Part shown: positions 50,643-60,252 of the stretch, one piece after another
How the letters are laid out: every line of letters starts with the position of its first letter
Position numbering within the stretch: the stretch's first letter is position 1
NCBI RefSeq assembly: GCF_010119935.1
Contig: NZ_CP048209.1
Location: 2,917,001 to 2,981,000 of the forward strand
Length of the DNA stretch: 64,000 nucleotides
Reading direction: 5' to 3'
DNA from: Paenibacillus lycopersici
GTDB lineage: Bacteria; Bacillota; Bacilli; Paenibacillales; Paenibacillaceae
Made by a program: the position numbers and the translations under genes
The notes under the pieces: generated by a model
Told to the model about the DNA's origin: nothing
Database searches by the model: none
The model's input: the letters and a program-made list of their open reading frames with translations, nothing else

Positions 50643-52376
50643 ATGAACAAGAAAAAGATAACCGTCGCTATGTCTTTGGCGGCCCTGCTCCTTATTGCAA
50701 CCGCTTGCGGATCGTCATCGAACGATAACGACGCCAACAGCGCGGCGAACGGAAGCAGCGATGGCGCGGCTGCGAACGCGAATCAACCGACAGAGAAACC
50801 GGATCCGTTCGGCAAGTACGATGAAACCGTCTCGTTCACAACCATCCTCAACAACAACCCTGAAGCGGCGAAGAAATTCCCGGAGGGCGAGTCTTTCGAA
50901 TCGAATCAATACAAATCCTACATCGAGAATGCGCTTAACATCAAATCGACGCCGCTGTGGGAAGCGAACGGCGCGGCCTACTTCAATAAATTCAATCTGA
51001 TGATCGCGAGCAACGACTTGCCGGACATCTTCACGGTCGAGAAGATCGACAAGACGCCGGCGAAGACGATCCTGAAGCGTCTCGTCGACAACGGCATGCT
51101 GGAAGATCTGACGCAAGTGTACGATCAGTACGCAAGCCCGGCGGTTAAGGAAGTGCAAGATTCGGTCAATGGCGAAGCGCTCAAGAACGCTACCTACGAC
51201 GGCAAGCTGTACGGCCTGCCGAACGTTACCGACATGAACAACGTGCACATGATCTGGGTTCGCCAGGACTGGCTGGACAAGCTTAAGCTGGAAGCGCCGA
51301 AATCGGTCGACGACATCATGAAGATCGCCTTGGCGTTCAAGAACGACGATCCGGACGGCAACGGCAAGGCGGATACGCTTGGCCTGGCGCTGAAGGGCGA
51401 TGCGCTGTTCGATTCGCAGCCGTTCTCGCTCAACGGCTTCGTATGGGCGTTGAATGCATACCCCGGCATGTGGGTGAAGGACGATTCCGGCAAGCTGGTA
51501 TACGGCTCGACGCAGCCGGCGATGAAGGACGCGCTTGCGAAATTGGCGCAGATGTACAAGGACGGCACGATCGACAAGGAATTCGCGCTCCGCGACGGCA
51601 ACAAGACGGCTGAATACCTCGCGAGCGGACGCGCCGGCCTGATGCTCGGCAACTGGTGGAACCCGTTCTGGCCGCTCGGCAGCGCGATCGACAACAATCC
51701 GAAGGGCGAGTGGAAAGCGTATCCCGTCATGACGGACGATCATGTCAACGTCGGCAACGAGTTCTTCTCCAACGCGTTCCTGGTCGTGAAGAAAGGCTTC
51801 GCGCATCCGGAGCTCGCGATGAAATTCATGAACGTGCTGAAGCAGGCGTCGCAGCTGAAAATCCCTGAAATTCAGGAGCTGGAAACGACGGGCATCTACA
51901 AGGCGTCCGATTCGACGCGCGGCATGTACGGCTTGAACAACAACCAAATTTCCCCGGCGTTCACGGATACGACGGCGCGCACGGTGCGCAAATTCGACGA
52001 TATCTTCGCGGGCAAGGCGCAGACGGATATTCTCGATACCGCCGAGAAGCCGATCTTCGATCAAGTGAAATCGGAGAAAGACAATCCGAAGAAAGACTTG
52101 AACAACTACAAGACGTACCTCGCCTGGATGGAAGGCAACGGCGTCGTCGCGCATACGAAGCAGAACAACGTGTTCAACGAGTTCACCGGCACGACCAAGA
52201 CGATGGATCAGAACTGGACGACGCTGACCGACCTCGAGACGAAGACGTACCTCGAAATCATCACGGGCAAGAAGCCGGTGTCCGAGTTCGACAATTTCGT
52301 CAGCACGTGGAACAAGCTCGGCGGCGAGAAGATCACGACGGAAGTCAACGAGCAGCACGACAACGAAACGAAGTAA
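50643..52376 (+). CDS. ABC transporter extracellular solute-binding lipoprotein (LplA type)
   Basis: A 577-residue surface lipoprotein, the receptor of a sugar-type importer. The signal peptide ends at the lipobox with Cys22, followed by a Ser/Asn/Asp-rich spacer. The size and the aromatic-rich C-terminal half (GNWWNPFWPLGSA) match the large LplA/YtcQ class that binds oligosaccharides, with no ATPase encoded beside it, so it would share a common MsmK-type ATPase. ATG 50643 follows AAGGGG. Two permease genes follow. Confidence 0.92.
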   Translation: MNKKKITVAMSLAALLLIATACGSSSNDNDANSAANGSSDGAAANANQPTEKPDPFGKYDETVSFTTILNNNPEAAKKFPEGESFESNQYKSYIENALNIKSTPLWEANGAAYFNKFNLMIASNDLPDIFTVEKIDKTPAKTILKRLVDNGMLEDLTQVYDQYASPAVKEVQDSVNGEALKNATYDGKLYGLPNVTDMNNVHMIWVRQDWLDKLKLEAPKSVDDIMKIALAFKNDDPDGNGKADTLGLALKGDALFDSQPFSLNGFVWALNAYPGMWVKDDSGKLVYGSTQPAMKDALAKLAQMYKDGTIDKEFALRDGNKTAEYLASGRAGLMLGNWWNPFWPLGSAIDNNPKGEWKAYPVMTDDHVNVGNEFFSNAFLVVKKGFAHPELAMKFMNVLKQASQLKIPEIQELETTGIYKASDSTRGMYGLNNNQISPAFTDTTARTVRKFDDIFAGKAQTDILDTAEKPIFDQVKSEKDNPKKDLNNYKTYLAWMEGNGVVAHTKQNNVFNEFTGTTKTMDQNWTTLTDLETKTYLEIITGKKPVSEFDNFVSTWNKLGGEKITTEVNEQHDNETK

Positions 52377-52400
52377 GCTCGTCGCACTGACCGCGGAACG

Positions 52401-52446
52401 GGGCGCGTCGTTAATCGGACGGTTGACGCCGCGCCCTTCCCGGTTT
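52401..52446 (+). terminator. Hairpin between binding-protein and permease genes
   Basis: gggcgcg (52401-52407) and cgcgccc (52430-52436) pair, extended by gtc/gac inside, followed by ttcccggtttt. It may lower permease expression relative to the lipoprotein. Confidence 0.5.
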
Positions 52447-52480
52447 TCAAAGGATTCGAACGGTGTAGGAGGGAAAAGAG

Positions 52481-53380
52481 ATGGCAAAGCTTTGGCGTCG
52501 GGAATCGCTGCACTTTCACTTCATGCTGCTGCCGGCTCTTGCGTTGGTCTTGATCTTTAATATTTATCCGATGTCGGGGATTATCCTGGCGTTTAAAGAT
52601 TTCGTTCCGACGAAGGGCATCTGGGGCTCGCCCTGGGCGGGATGGGATCATTTCAAATTCGTGCTGGCCAACCCGGAAAGCGCGAAAATATTGCGCAATA
52701 CGTTGATCATTTCATTCGGCAAAATCATTACGCTCATTATCGTTCCGGTCGTCTTCGCGCTGCTGCTGAACGAGATTCGGCTTCGCTGGTTCAAACGCAC
52801 CGTGCAAACGGTCGTCTACCTCCCGCACTTCCTGTCGTGGGTCGTCGTGGCCGGCATTCTGAAAGACATCCTATCGCTGGAAGGACCCGTCAACTGGATC
52901 GTTCATCACTGGTTCGGTCTCGATCCGCAAATGTTCCTCGGCAGCAACCATTGGTTCCGCGCGATCATCATTTCGACGAACGTATGGAAGGAATTCGGCT
53001 TCTCCACCATCATTTACTTAGCCGCGCTCACGAGCATTAATCCGGCCTTGTACGAGGCAGCGGAAATCGACGGCGCCGGCCGCTTCAAAAAACTGTTGCA
53101 TATTACATTGCCGGGCATCGCGATGACGATTGCGCTGCTTGCGACGCTCAGCCTGAACGGCGTGCTGAATGCCGGCTTCGACCAGGTGTTCAACATGTAC
53201 AACGCGCTCGTTCTCGATACCGGCGATATTATCGATACGTATGTGTACCGCTCCGGACTGCAGTCCGCGCAATACGAGGTCGCGACCGCGATCGGCCTGG
53301 CCAATTCCGCCGTCAGCTTCCTGCTTGTCGTCTGCACGTACAGCATGGCGAGCAAGTTCGCCAACTATCGGATTTTCTGA
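52481..53380 (+). CDS. Sugar ABC transporter permease (LplB type)
   Basis: A 299-residue permease with six membrane helices and the ATPase-contact EAA loop ALYEAAEIDGAGRFKKLLHITLPGI (key part EAAEIDGAGRFK). The N-terminus (WRRESLHFHFMLLPALALVLIFNIYP) is typical of the LplB family. AGGAGG precedes the ATG by 8 bases. It pairs with the next permease to form the transport channel. Confidence 0.93.
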   Translation: MAKLWRRESLHFHFMLLPALALVLIFNIYPMSGIILAFKDFVPTKGIWGSPWAGWDHFKFVLANPESAKILRNTLIISFGKIITLIIVPVVFALLLNEIRLRWFKRTVQTVVYLPHFLSWVVVAGILKDILSLEGPVNWIVHHWFGLDPQMFLGSNHWFRAIIISTNVWKEFGFSTIIYLAALTSINPALYEAAEIDGAGRFKKLLHITLPGIAMTIALLATLSLNGVLNAGFDQVFNMYNALVLDTGDIIDTYVYRSGLQSAQYEVATAIGLANSAVSFLLVVCTYSMASKFANYRIF

Positions 53381-53401
53381 TCATGGCTTGATGCATAATC
53401 G

Positions 53402-53417
53402 GACGGCTTCGGCCGTC
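53402..53417 (+). other. Small UUCG hairpin between permease genes
   Basis: gacggc and gccgtc close a TTCG tetraloop 22 bases after the first permease gene. It may stabilise or separate the two cistrons. Confidence 0.5.
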
Positions 53418-53440
53418 TCATCTTGAATGGGGTGAGTTTC

Positions 53441-54325
53441 ATGGTGCAAAACAAATCTATCGGCTCGCGGTCGTTCGATATCCTCCTGCTGCTGTTCATG
53501 GCGGTCGTATCGATTCTGTCCATCGCGCCTATCGTCCATACGATCGCCCTGTCGTTCAGCAAAGCTTCGCTTGCCGCCGCCGGTCAAGTGTTCCTGTGGC
53601 CGAAAGGCTTCAATACGGGCGCGTATGATCAAGTGTTCTCCGACCACCAGTTCTTCGTCTCGTTCGGGGCATCGGTCAAGCGAACGTTCATCTATGCCGC
53701 GCTTAGCTTGTTCGTGACGGTCATGATGGCGTACCCGCTGTCGCGGGAAAGGAAGGATTTCAAATCGCGGAACGTGTATATGTGGATTTTCGTCTTCGTC
53801 ATGATGTTCAACGCCGGCCTCGTGCCGACGTACCTGACGATCAAATCGCTCGGCATGATGAACAATTTCTGGGTGCTCGTTATTCCGGGGCTCGTTAACG
53901 TATACAACGCGATTCTGGTGCTCAACTTCTTCCGCAACCTGCCGAAGGAGCTCGACGAATCGGCGGGAATGGACGGCGCGGGCGCTTGGCGCAAGCTGTT
54001 CCAGATCTATCTGCCGCTGTCGCTGCCGGTACTGGCGACGATTACGCTGTTCAACATCGTCAACACCTGGAACGAGTATTTCGCGGCGATGATTTACGTG
54101 ACGAAGTCGAGTCTCATCCCGCTGCAAACCTACTTGCAGCAGGTGGTGCTGACGATCGACCCGACGAAAGTAACCACCCAGAACGTCGGCCTGCTTACGC
54201 AGGTGTCCAACGAGACGCTGAGCTCGGCCAAGATCGCTGTGACGATGCTGCCGATTCTGTTGATTTACCCTGTGCTGCAGCGGTACTTCATAACGGGCAT
54301 CACGCTCGGCTCGGTGAAGGAATAG
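53441..54325 (+). CDS. Sugar ABC transporter permease (LplC type)
   Basis: A 294-residue permease of the LplC/YtcP class with six helices and the EAA-like loop LDESAGMDGAGAWRKLFQIYLP. The ATG at 53441 follows GGGGTGAG; the frame is open to a TTG at 53423, which is less likely. A terminator at 54361 closes the importer operon. Confidence 0.93.
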   Translation: MVQNKSIGSRSFDILLLLFMAVVSILSIAPIVHTIALSFSKASLAAAGQVFLWPKGFNTGAYDQVFSDHQFFVSFGASVKRTFIYAALSLFVTVMMAYPLSRERKDFKSRNVYMWIFVFVMMFNAGLVPTYLTIKSLGMMNNFWVLVIPGLVNVYNAILVLNFFRNLPKELDESAGMDGAGAWRKLFQIYLPLSLPVLATITLFNIVNTWNEYFAAMIYVTKSSLIPLQTYLQQVVLTIDPTKVTTQNVGLLTQVSNETLSSAKIAVTMLPILLIYPVLQRYFITGITLGSVKE

Positions 54326-54360
54326 GCTCGGCTGCTAAGGCTTGAATAGCTACAATCGAA

Positions 54361-54396
54361 CGGTTCGCTCCGGTTTAACGGGAGCGGCCGTTTTTT
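54361..54396 (+). terminator. Terminator of the sugar-importer operon
   Basis: cggtt(c)gctcc pairs with gggagc-ggccg with G-U pairs and a bulge, followed by six T residues (54391-54396). Confidence 0.8.
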
Positions 54397-54507
54397 GTTG
54401 TGATTTTACTCGGGCGGCCGTGAACAAAAGGGCATACCTCGTCGTCGTATAGGCGATAACGAGAACCTCGCTTTCATCAACAGCATTGCACTTGAGGAGG
54501 AATGAAC

Positions 54508-54708
54508 ATGGATGTAACTACCCATCAGCTGCTGACGATCATTTTGCCGCTCGCCATCATCGAGCTCGTCGTGATCATTGCCGCGCTTGTCGCCTGCGTC
54601 CGTGCGGAGCAGACCCGCGGGCCGAAATGGCTGTGGATCATTATTATCATCGCGTTCAATATCATCGGTTCCATCCTATTCTTCCTGATGGGACGGAAGT
54701 CGTCATGA
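54508..54708 (+). CDS. PLDc_N-domain small membrane protein (YxlE-like)
   Basis: A 66-residue protein with two hydrophobic helices joined by a short loop with WLWIIIIIAFNIIGSILFFLMGRK (key parts KWLWI, GSILFFLMGRK). This is the PLD-nuclease N-terminal (PLDc_N) pattern seen in B. subtilis YxlE. ATG 54508 is preferred over 54502 because GAGGAGG lies 7 bases upstream. Its stop overlaps the next start (ATGA). In Bacillus the related gene belongs to the sigY-yxlCDEFG operon; here no sigma factor is seen beside it. Confidence 0.82.
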   Translation: MDVTTHQLLTIILPLAIIELVVIIAALVACVRAEQTRGPKWLWIIIIIAFNIIGSILFFLMGRKSS

Positions 54709-55700
54709 GCCAGGGCAATCTTCAGGCATCGGCGCCTGCCGTCATGCCGTCCGGGCGGGCGGACGATGCCATCGTTCGCATCCGCGGCGTCTCCCGGAGC
54801 TTCGGCTCGGTCCGTACGCTGGACGGCATCGACCTGACGCTGTTCGAAGGCCGCTGCGCCGCGCTGCTCGGCCCGAACGGCGCCGGCAAAACGACGCTGC
54901 TTCGCATCCTTACGGGACTGCTTGCGCCGTCTTCGGGCACCGTCGGCTTTCAAGGCTTGGCGCCCGGCGCGGACCCGCGCTCGCTGATCGGCTATTTGCC
55001 GCAAATTCCGGCCTTCTACGGCTGGATGAGCGGCAGCGAATTTCTCCGCTATGCCGGGGAGCTCTGCGGGCTGCCGGGCCGCGAGGCGGCGAAGCGCAGC
55101 GGCGAGCTGCTGGAGCGCGTCGGCTTGGGCGCAGCGGCGGGCAAGCGCCGGATTTCGGGTTACTCGGGCGGCATGAAGCAGCGGCTCGGGCTGGCGCAGG
55201 CGCTCATCCATCGGCCGAAGCTGCTCGTGCTGGACGAGCCGGTCTCCGCGCTCGATCCCGTAGGCCGGCGCGAAGTAATGGAGCTGCTTCGCGAATGGAA
55301 GCGGGAGATGACGATTCTCTTCTCGACGCATGTGCTGCACGATGCGGAGGAGCTGTGCGACGACGTGGTCATACTGCAGCATGGCCGGGTTTTGGTCAGC
55401 GGCGCGGTCGGCGAGATTCGCGGCGTTCACCGCAAGCCGGTCATCACGCTCGAAGTCGAAGACAACGGGCCGGCGCGCAAGCGGCTAGCCGAGTGGCTGA
55501 GCCGGCTGTCCCATCCGGCCATCGCGTCCGCCGAGCTGCAGCCCGGCGAAGCCGCCGTCAAGCTGCAAGTACTGGACGCGGAAGAGGCGAGGAATCATGT
55601 CATGCAGCAATTGCTTGCGATGCCGCTGCCGATCACGAAGCTCGAAATCGGGCATGCCTCGCTGGAAGACATTTTCTTGAAGGCGGTGCATGCTTCATGA
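54705..55700 (+). CDS. ABC transporter ATPase (YxlF-like)
   Basis: A 331-residue ATPase: Walker A LLGPNGAGKTT, signature YSGGMKQRLGLAQALIHRP, Walker B LLVLDEPVSALDPVGR, H-loop FSTHVLHD. A C-terminal domain of about 90 residues follows, as in the CcmA/NatA/YxlF group of exporter ATPases. It starts 4 bases before the end of the YxlE-like gene and ends 4 bases after the start of the permease gene, so all three form a coupled unit. Confidence 0.92.
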   Translation: MSQGNLQASAPAVMPSGRADDAIVRIRGVSRSFGSVRTLDGIDLTLFEGRCAALLGPNGAGKTTLLRILTGLLAPSSGTVGFQGLAPGADPRSLIGYLPQIPAFYGWMSGSEFLRYAGELCGLPGREAAKRSGELLERVGLGAAAGKRRISGYSGGMKQRLGLAQALIHRPKLLVLDEPVSALDPVGRREVMELLREWKREMTILFSTHVLHDAEELCDDVVILQHGRVLVSGAVGEIRGVHRKPVITLEVEDNGPARKRLAEWLSRLSHPAIASAELQPGEAAVKLQVLDAEEARNHVMQQLLAMPLPITKLEIGHASLEDIFLKAVHAS

Positions 55701-56470
55701 AGCAATGGACGGTTCTGTTTCGCAAAGAATGGCTGGAGCTCGTCCGCAGCTATAAGCTGATATGGGTAACGCTGGTGTTCGTGCTGCTCGGCGGCATGGA
55801 GCCTGTCACGACGTACTTCATGCCCGAGATTCTGAAGCATGCAGGGAATCTCCCGGAAGGAGCGGTCATATCCATTCCGGTGCCGTCCGCCGGCGAAATG
55901 CTGGCGCAGACGCTGCAGCAGTTCAATACGATCGGGCTGCTGATTCTCGCCTTGGCGGCGATGAACGGCATCTCCGCCGAACGGACCGGCGGCCTCACGT
56001 CCATGATCCTCGTCAAGCCAATCGGGTTCCGCAGCTTCGTCACGGCCAAATGGGCCGCGCAGCTCGTCTTGACGAGCATCGCGTTCGCAGCCGGCTTCGG
56101 TGCGGCCTATTATTATACGAATGCCTTGTTCGGCGCGCCCGTGTGGAGCGGCAGCTTGTCGGCATTCTTGTACGATTGGCTGTGGCTTGTCTTGGCCGGG
56201 GCGATCACCCTGTGCTTCAGCGCGCTCTTCCGCAGCGGCGCCGCGGCGGCGGCTTGCTCGCTCGCGCTGCTCGCCCTGCTTGCCGTAACGGCGTCGTTAT
56301 TGCCGGATGCGCTCGCGGCCAGTCCCGGCATGCTGCCCAAGCTGGCGGCGGCGCAAATGCTCGATTCCGGCGCCGGACAGGGCTGGCTCACCGTCGTCGT
56401 CGCGGCCTGTTTGATGGTCGCGGCCATAGAAGCCGCGGCCTTCGCCCTCCGCAAACGCCCCGCGCTCTAG
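55697..56470 (+). CDS. ABC transporter permease (YxlG-like)
   Basis: A 257-residue membrane protein, ABC-2 type, with about six helices. It starts MKQWTVLFRKEWLELVRSYKLIWV, typical for such permeases, and contains GISAERTGGLTSMILVKPIGFRSFVTAKW (key part AERTGGLTSMILVKP). It pairs with the ATPase just upstream. The substrate is unknown; the Bacillus relative YxlG is part of a sigma-factor-linked unit of unknown substrate. Confidence 0.88.
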   Translation: MKQWTVLFRKEWLELVRSYKLIWVTLVFVLLGGMEPVTTYFMPEILKHAGNLPEGAVISIPVPSAGEMLAQTLQQFNTIGLLILALAAMNGISAERTGGLTSMILVKPIGFRSFVTAKWAAQLVLTSIAFAAGFGAAYYYTNALFGAPVWSGSLSAFLYDWLWLVLAGAITLCFSALFRSGAAAAACSLALLALLAVTASLLPDALAASPGMLPKLAAAQMLDSGAGQGWLTVVVAACLMVAAIEAAAFALRKRPAL

Positions 56471-56537
56471 CGGCCTAACGGTTCTTAGTCGCGGAGAGGA
56501 GGATTTTGCGGCGGCAAGTCGTAATCTTAATCTATAG

Positions 56538-56945
<408 letters not shown>

Positions 56946-57250
56946 ACTTAGCGCGTACGGTGTGCTCCATGATGTGACGCGACACGCCATTACCATGATA
57001 CAGCGGCAGTTTCGGACTTGAGTTTTGGTCCTTGACTGTCGCTGTTTATCGTTTCACGGCGTTATCCGGACGATTATTGATGGCGGCTTGCTCCATGAAG
57101 CATGCCTATTCTCGTTCGAGAGAATAGGCTCGCTGGGCAAGCTTTGCTTTACATGTCTCTATTTCCCACCTAGTATAAAAGATAAATAAAGACAAAGGCG
57201 GTTGTCCAGCCATTTCCGAAATGATGTTTATTCGAAGGAGATGAATGTAG
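56946..57250 (+). other. 305-base gap before dnaA
   Basis: A hairpin gcctattctc / gagaataggc (57104-57129) is present. A TATAAA (57174-57179) may be a -10 box for dnaA, but no -35 sits at a good distance. The closest DnaA-box-like 9-mer, ttatccgga (57062-57070), differs from TTATCCACA at two positions. No cluster of DnaA boxes is seen. Confidence 0.6.
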
Positions 57251-58594
57251 GTGGAGATTCATATCCAAGAATTATGGCAGCAAGTGCTCGATACAATCAA
57301 AACAAAGATCAGCAAGCCCAGCTACGACACTTGGCTGCACGCTTCCAAGGCGAATCTATTCGATGGCTCGACATTAGTTGTGAGCGCTCCGACCAAATTT
57401 GCTCAGGAATGGTTAGAAAACCGGTATAGCACGCTCATCAAGTCCACTGTTTACGATTGTTTGAACCGTCATGTCGAAGTGGTCATTACCATCGAGGCGG
57501 AGGATTCCGCAAAGCCGGAGACGGATACCGAACGGCAAGCGCTATTAAATGAGCCGGAGAGTCCGAATGGCATGACGACGCTTAATCGAAGGTATACTTT
57601 CGATACCTTTGTAGTCGGCGCGGGCAATCGTTTCGCTCACGCGGCCGCCCTTGCGGTCGCGGAAGCGCCGGGCAAAGCATACAACCCGCTGTTTCTGTAC
57701 GGCGGGGTAGGATTAGGAAAGACCCATTTGATGCATGCGATCGGGCACCTTGTATTGGATCGCAAGCCGAATGCGAATGTGTTGTATCTGTCATCCGAGA
57801 AATTCACGAATGAGTTCATTAATGCCATCATGAATAATCGGGGAGAGGCTTTCCGGAACAAATATCGCAATATCGACGTCTTGCTGATCGACGACATTCA
57901 GTTCATTGCGGGAAAAGAACAGACGCAGGAAGAATTTTTCCACACCTTTAATACGCTCCAAGAAGAAGGCAAGGCGATCATTATTTCCAGTGACCGGAAG
58001 CCGAAAGAGATCCCGACTCTTGAAGATCGCCTGAGATCACGATTCGAGTGGGGGCTTATTACCGATATTCAGCCGCCGGACCTTGAGACGCGGATTGCCA
58101 TTCTATATAAGAAGTCGAAGGCGGAGCAGCTTGATATTCCTACTGACGTGATGACGTATATCGCCAATAACATAAATACGAATGTACGGGAGCTGGAAGG
58201 CGCGCTCATTCGTACCGTCGCGTATTCATCGCTTGTTAACCAAGATTATTCCGTTCAGTTGGCCGCAGAAGCCTTAAAAGATATCATGCCCGCCGAATCC
58301 CCGCGCAGTGTCACTATTCAAAAAATCCAACAACATGTTGCGGCGTTTTATGGATTAAAACCGGAAGACCTCAAGGAGCGAAAACGAACAAAAGCCGTCG
58401 TTTTTCCAAGGCAGGTTGCCATGTATCTGGCAAGGGAGCTTACCGAATACTCCCTTCCCAAGATAGGCGAGGCATTCGGAGGACGAGATCATACGACCAT
58501 CATTCATGCTCATAATAAAATTTCCAAATCCGTGCACGAAGATCCCGATTTCATTAAAGTCGTCAGTGAACTGACCTTGAAAATCAAAAGTTAA
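57251..58594 (+). CDS. dnaA: Chromosomal replication initiator protein DnaA (apparently out of context)
   Basis: A complete 447-residue DnaA. Domain I is at residues 1-80 ([22 protein letters not shown]), a short linker follows to about 110, and the AAA+ domain is at 111-330 with Walker A GGVGLGKT (151-158), Walker B VLLIDD (210-215), SSD at 246-248 and the Arg-containing RELEGAL block (313-319). Domain IV holds the DNA-binding signature [10 protein letters not shown] (411-420). GTG 57251 follows AAGGAG by 10 bases. Neighbours are a VOC gene and a convergent hydrolase, not rpmH, dnaN, recF or gyrB, and the GC content is visibly lower than around it. It could be a second dnaA, a relocated one, or one from a mobile or plasmid source. 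Confidence 0.95.
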   Translation: MEIHIQELWQQVLDTIKTKISKPSYDTWLHASKANLFDGSTLVVSAPTKFAQEWLENRYSTLIKSTVYDCLNRHVEVVITIEAEDSAKPETDTERQALLNEPESPNGMTTLNRRYTFDTFVVGAGNRFAHAAALAVAEAPGKAYNPLFLYGGVGLGKTHLMHAIGHLVLDRKPNANVLYLSSEKFTNEFINAIMNNRGEAFRNKYRNIDVLLIDDIQFIAGKEQTQEEFFHTFNTLQEEGKAIIISSDRKPKEIPTLEDRLRSRFEWGLITDIQPPDLETRIAILYKKSKAEQLDIPTDVMTYIANNINTNVRELEGALIRTVAYSSLVNQDYSVQLAAEALKDIMPAESPRSVTIQKIQQHVAAFYGLKPEDLKERKRTKAVVFPRQVAMYLARELTEYSLPKIGEAFGGRDHTTIIHAHNKISKSVHEDPDFIKVVSELTLKIKS

Positions 58595-58669
58595 GCAGGG
58601 TATTCCGTCTAGCAACATACGCCGTCGTGGGCCGCGCGGTTAACCGGCGGCCCCATTAAGCGATGCTGT

Positions 58670-59491
58670 TCATTCCGTCGCGAAAGCCAGAAGATCGTTG
58701 TTGATCCGTTCCATATGGGTGATGTAAAGCCCATGAGGAGCGTTGCCGTACAGGATGAAGCGGCTATGCGGCAGCAGCTGCGCAGCGATTCTTCCGGACA
58801 TCGCCACGGGAAACGAGCGGTCGCTGTCCCCATGAAGGACGAGGACGGGCAGCGGGATATTCCGCAGCTCGGGGCGAAAATCCGTCTCGACGAGCGTAAG
58901 GTTGCAGTCGAGAACCGCCTTGTGCGACGTGCGCAGCATATCCGATTTCGTCCATTCCGTCATTTCGGGAGAGACGGAACAGCCCGGCAGCCCGTCGCCG
59001 AAGTACGGAGCCGCGTTCTCTTGCAGCCAACGGGGAAAATCCTTCTTCCACATGGCCCGGTTCTTCTCGATCAGGCTGCTGTCGAATCCGCCGGGATTAT
59101 CCTCGGTCCCGAGCGGAAAGGGCAGCGCGGTGCCGATAAGTACGCACCGTGCGATGCGTTCGCTGCCATGGCGGGACAAGTAGCGGACAAGCTCTCCGCC
59201 GCCCATGGAGTGCGCAACCAGCATAACGCCGCGAAGATCCAAGTGCTCGAGGAGCATAGCAAGGTCGTCGGCGAGCGTATCGTAATGATAGCCCTGCCCC
59301 GGATCGTCCGATCGGCCGTGTCCCCGTCTGTCGTACGCGATGCATCGCAAGCCCCGGGCGCATAAGTCCGCCATCTGGTAGTTCCACATCTCGGAACTGA
59401 GCGCCCACCCGCTGATGAATACGACCGGCCTGCCTGAGCCCCAATCCTTATAGTAAAGCCGCGCAGCATCCTTGGTTTCCATATAGGGCAT
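58670..59491 (-). CDS. Alpha/beta hydrolase (non-haem chloroperoxidase-like)
   Basis: A 273-residue alpha/beta hydrolase. VFISGWALSSEMW is the oxyanion-hole strand, VAHSMGGGELVRYL holds the nucleophilic Ser, HGDSDRSFPV the acid Asp, and NAPHGLYITH the catalytic His. Ordering and length resemble the esterase/chloroperoxidase group. The substrate is unknown. AAGGAGG is 9 bases upstream of the ATG, just inside the tandem repeat region. The dnaA gene converges on it. Confidence 0.9.
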   Translation of the reverse strand: MPYMETKDAARLYYKDWGSGRPVVFISGWALSSEMWNYQMADLCARGLRCIAYDRRGHGRSDDPGQGYHYDTLADDLAMLLEHLDLRGVMLVAHSMGGGELVRYLSRHGSERIARCVLIGTALPFPLGTEDNPGGFDSSLIEKNRAMWKKDFPRWLQENAAPYFGDGLPGCSVSPEMTEWTKSDMLRTSHKAVLDCNLTLVETDFRPELRNIPLPVLVLHGDSDRSFPVAMSGRIAAQLLPHSRFILYGNAPHGLYITHMERINNDLLAFATE

Positions 59492-59516
59492 AGCGGTTAG
59501 CCTCCTTGGTCAGTGG

Positions 59517-59584
59517 TCATGGATACAATCGATCATGGATACAATCGGTCATGGATACAATCGGTCATGGATACATTCGGTCAT
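59517..59584. repeat. 16-bp tandem repeat, four units, upstream of the hydrolase gene
   Basis: The unit tcatggatacaatcgg occurs at 59517, 59533, 59549 and 59565, with one base changed in the first and fourth, and a partial fifth at 59581. On the minus strand it covers about -26 to -93 relative to the hydrolase start codon, which is promoter territory. Confidence 0.93.
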
Positions 59585-59596
59585 AGCTCAAGCCTT

Positions 59597-60061
59597 CTAC
59601 CGGATCACTCTCAGCTGGCTCGAAATGATTCCCAGGTGAATGGCCTCATGCAGCAGCGCGAAATTGAACAGCTCGCCCGCGGTACGGAATTGGAACGGCC
59701 CCATTTCAAACGGCGATTGCAATTGCTCGTCAAGCAATTCCGGGTTCAGCTCCGCCAGACGGGACAGCTGCGCCGTCATGATCTGAATGAGTTCTTCCTT
59801 CGTCGGAGGAGCGATCGTCCAATCCGAGGGCTTCGTTCCGGAGTTGAACAGGGTCTCGTAACGAGCAGGAATGGCGGTCGGGGATCCGAAGGACAGCGCA
59901 GCGTATTTATCCATCCAATAAATCATGTGGCCGGCGTTCCAGCGTATGGTGTTGTTGAAGCCTTCCGGTTGAATGTCGAACTGGGCATCCGTAACGCCTT
60001 GAAGCTGCCCGATAACGATCTGACGCAGTACCTTGCCCGTATGAATGATGGATTGTGCCAT
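59597..60061 (-). CDS. DinB-family (four-helix) protein
   Basis: A 154-residue DinB-like protein of the four-helix, metal-binding type. The three histidines expected for the metal site are visible: one in RWNAGHMIYW and two in LLHEAIHLGIIS. Such proteins include bacillithiol transferases and proteins of unknown role. ATG 60061 follows AGGAGG by 9 bases; the frame is open to 60217 but without a ribosome site. Confidence 0.85.
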   Translation of the reverse strand: MAQSIIHTGKVLRQIVIGQLQGVTDAQFDIQPEGFNNTIRWNAGHMIYWMDKYAALSFGSPTAIPARYETLFNSGTKPSDWTIAPPTKEELIQIMTAQLSRLAELNPELLDEQLQSPFEMGPFQFRTAGELFNFALLHEAIHLGIISSQLRVIR

Positions 60062-60252
60062 TGCGGAAACGCCTCCTAATTGAGATTGACTCGCTTTCAC
60101 AACCAAAGTGTACCTTCCCCGCCGGCAAGCAACAATCGCGAGATTCCGATGCAATCGATCGGTTTGAGTAATGATCGAATCGAAGCCGCCGCTATACGGC
60201 GTATCCGTTATAATCAATAATGGGCGTTCACGTATTGGAAGGGGATGGCGGA

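Noticed and set aside
57062..57070. DnaA box / oriC next to dnaA
   Set aside because: The only 9-mer resembling TTATCCACA has two mismatches, and no cluster is present on either side of the gene.
59517..59584. CRISPR array
   Set aside because: Units are contiguous without spacers; the same holds for 50314-50377 and 23086-23148. No cas gene is present.
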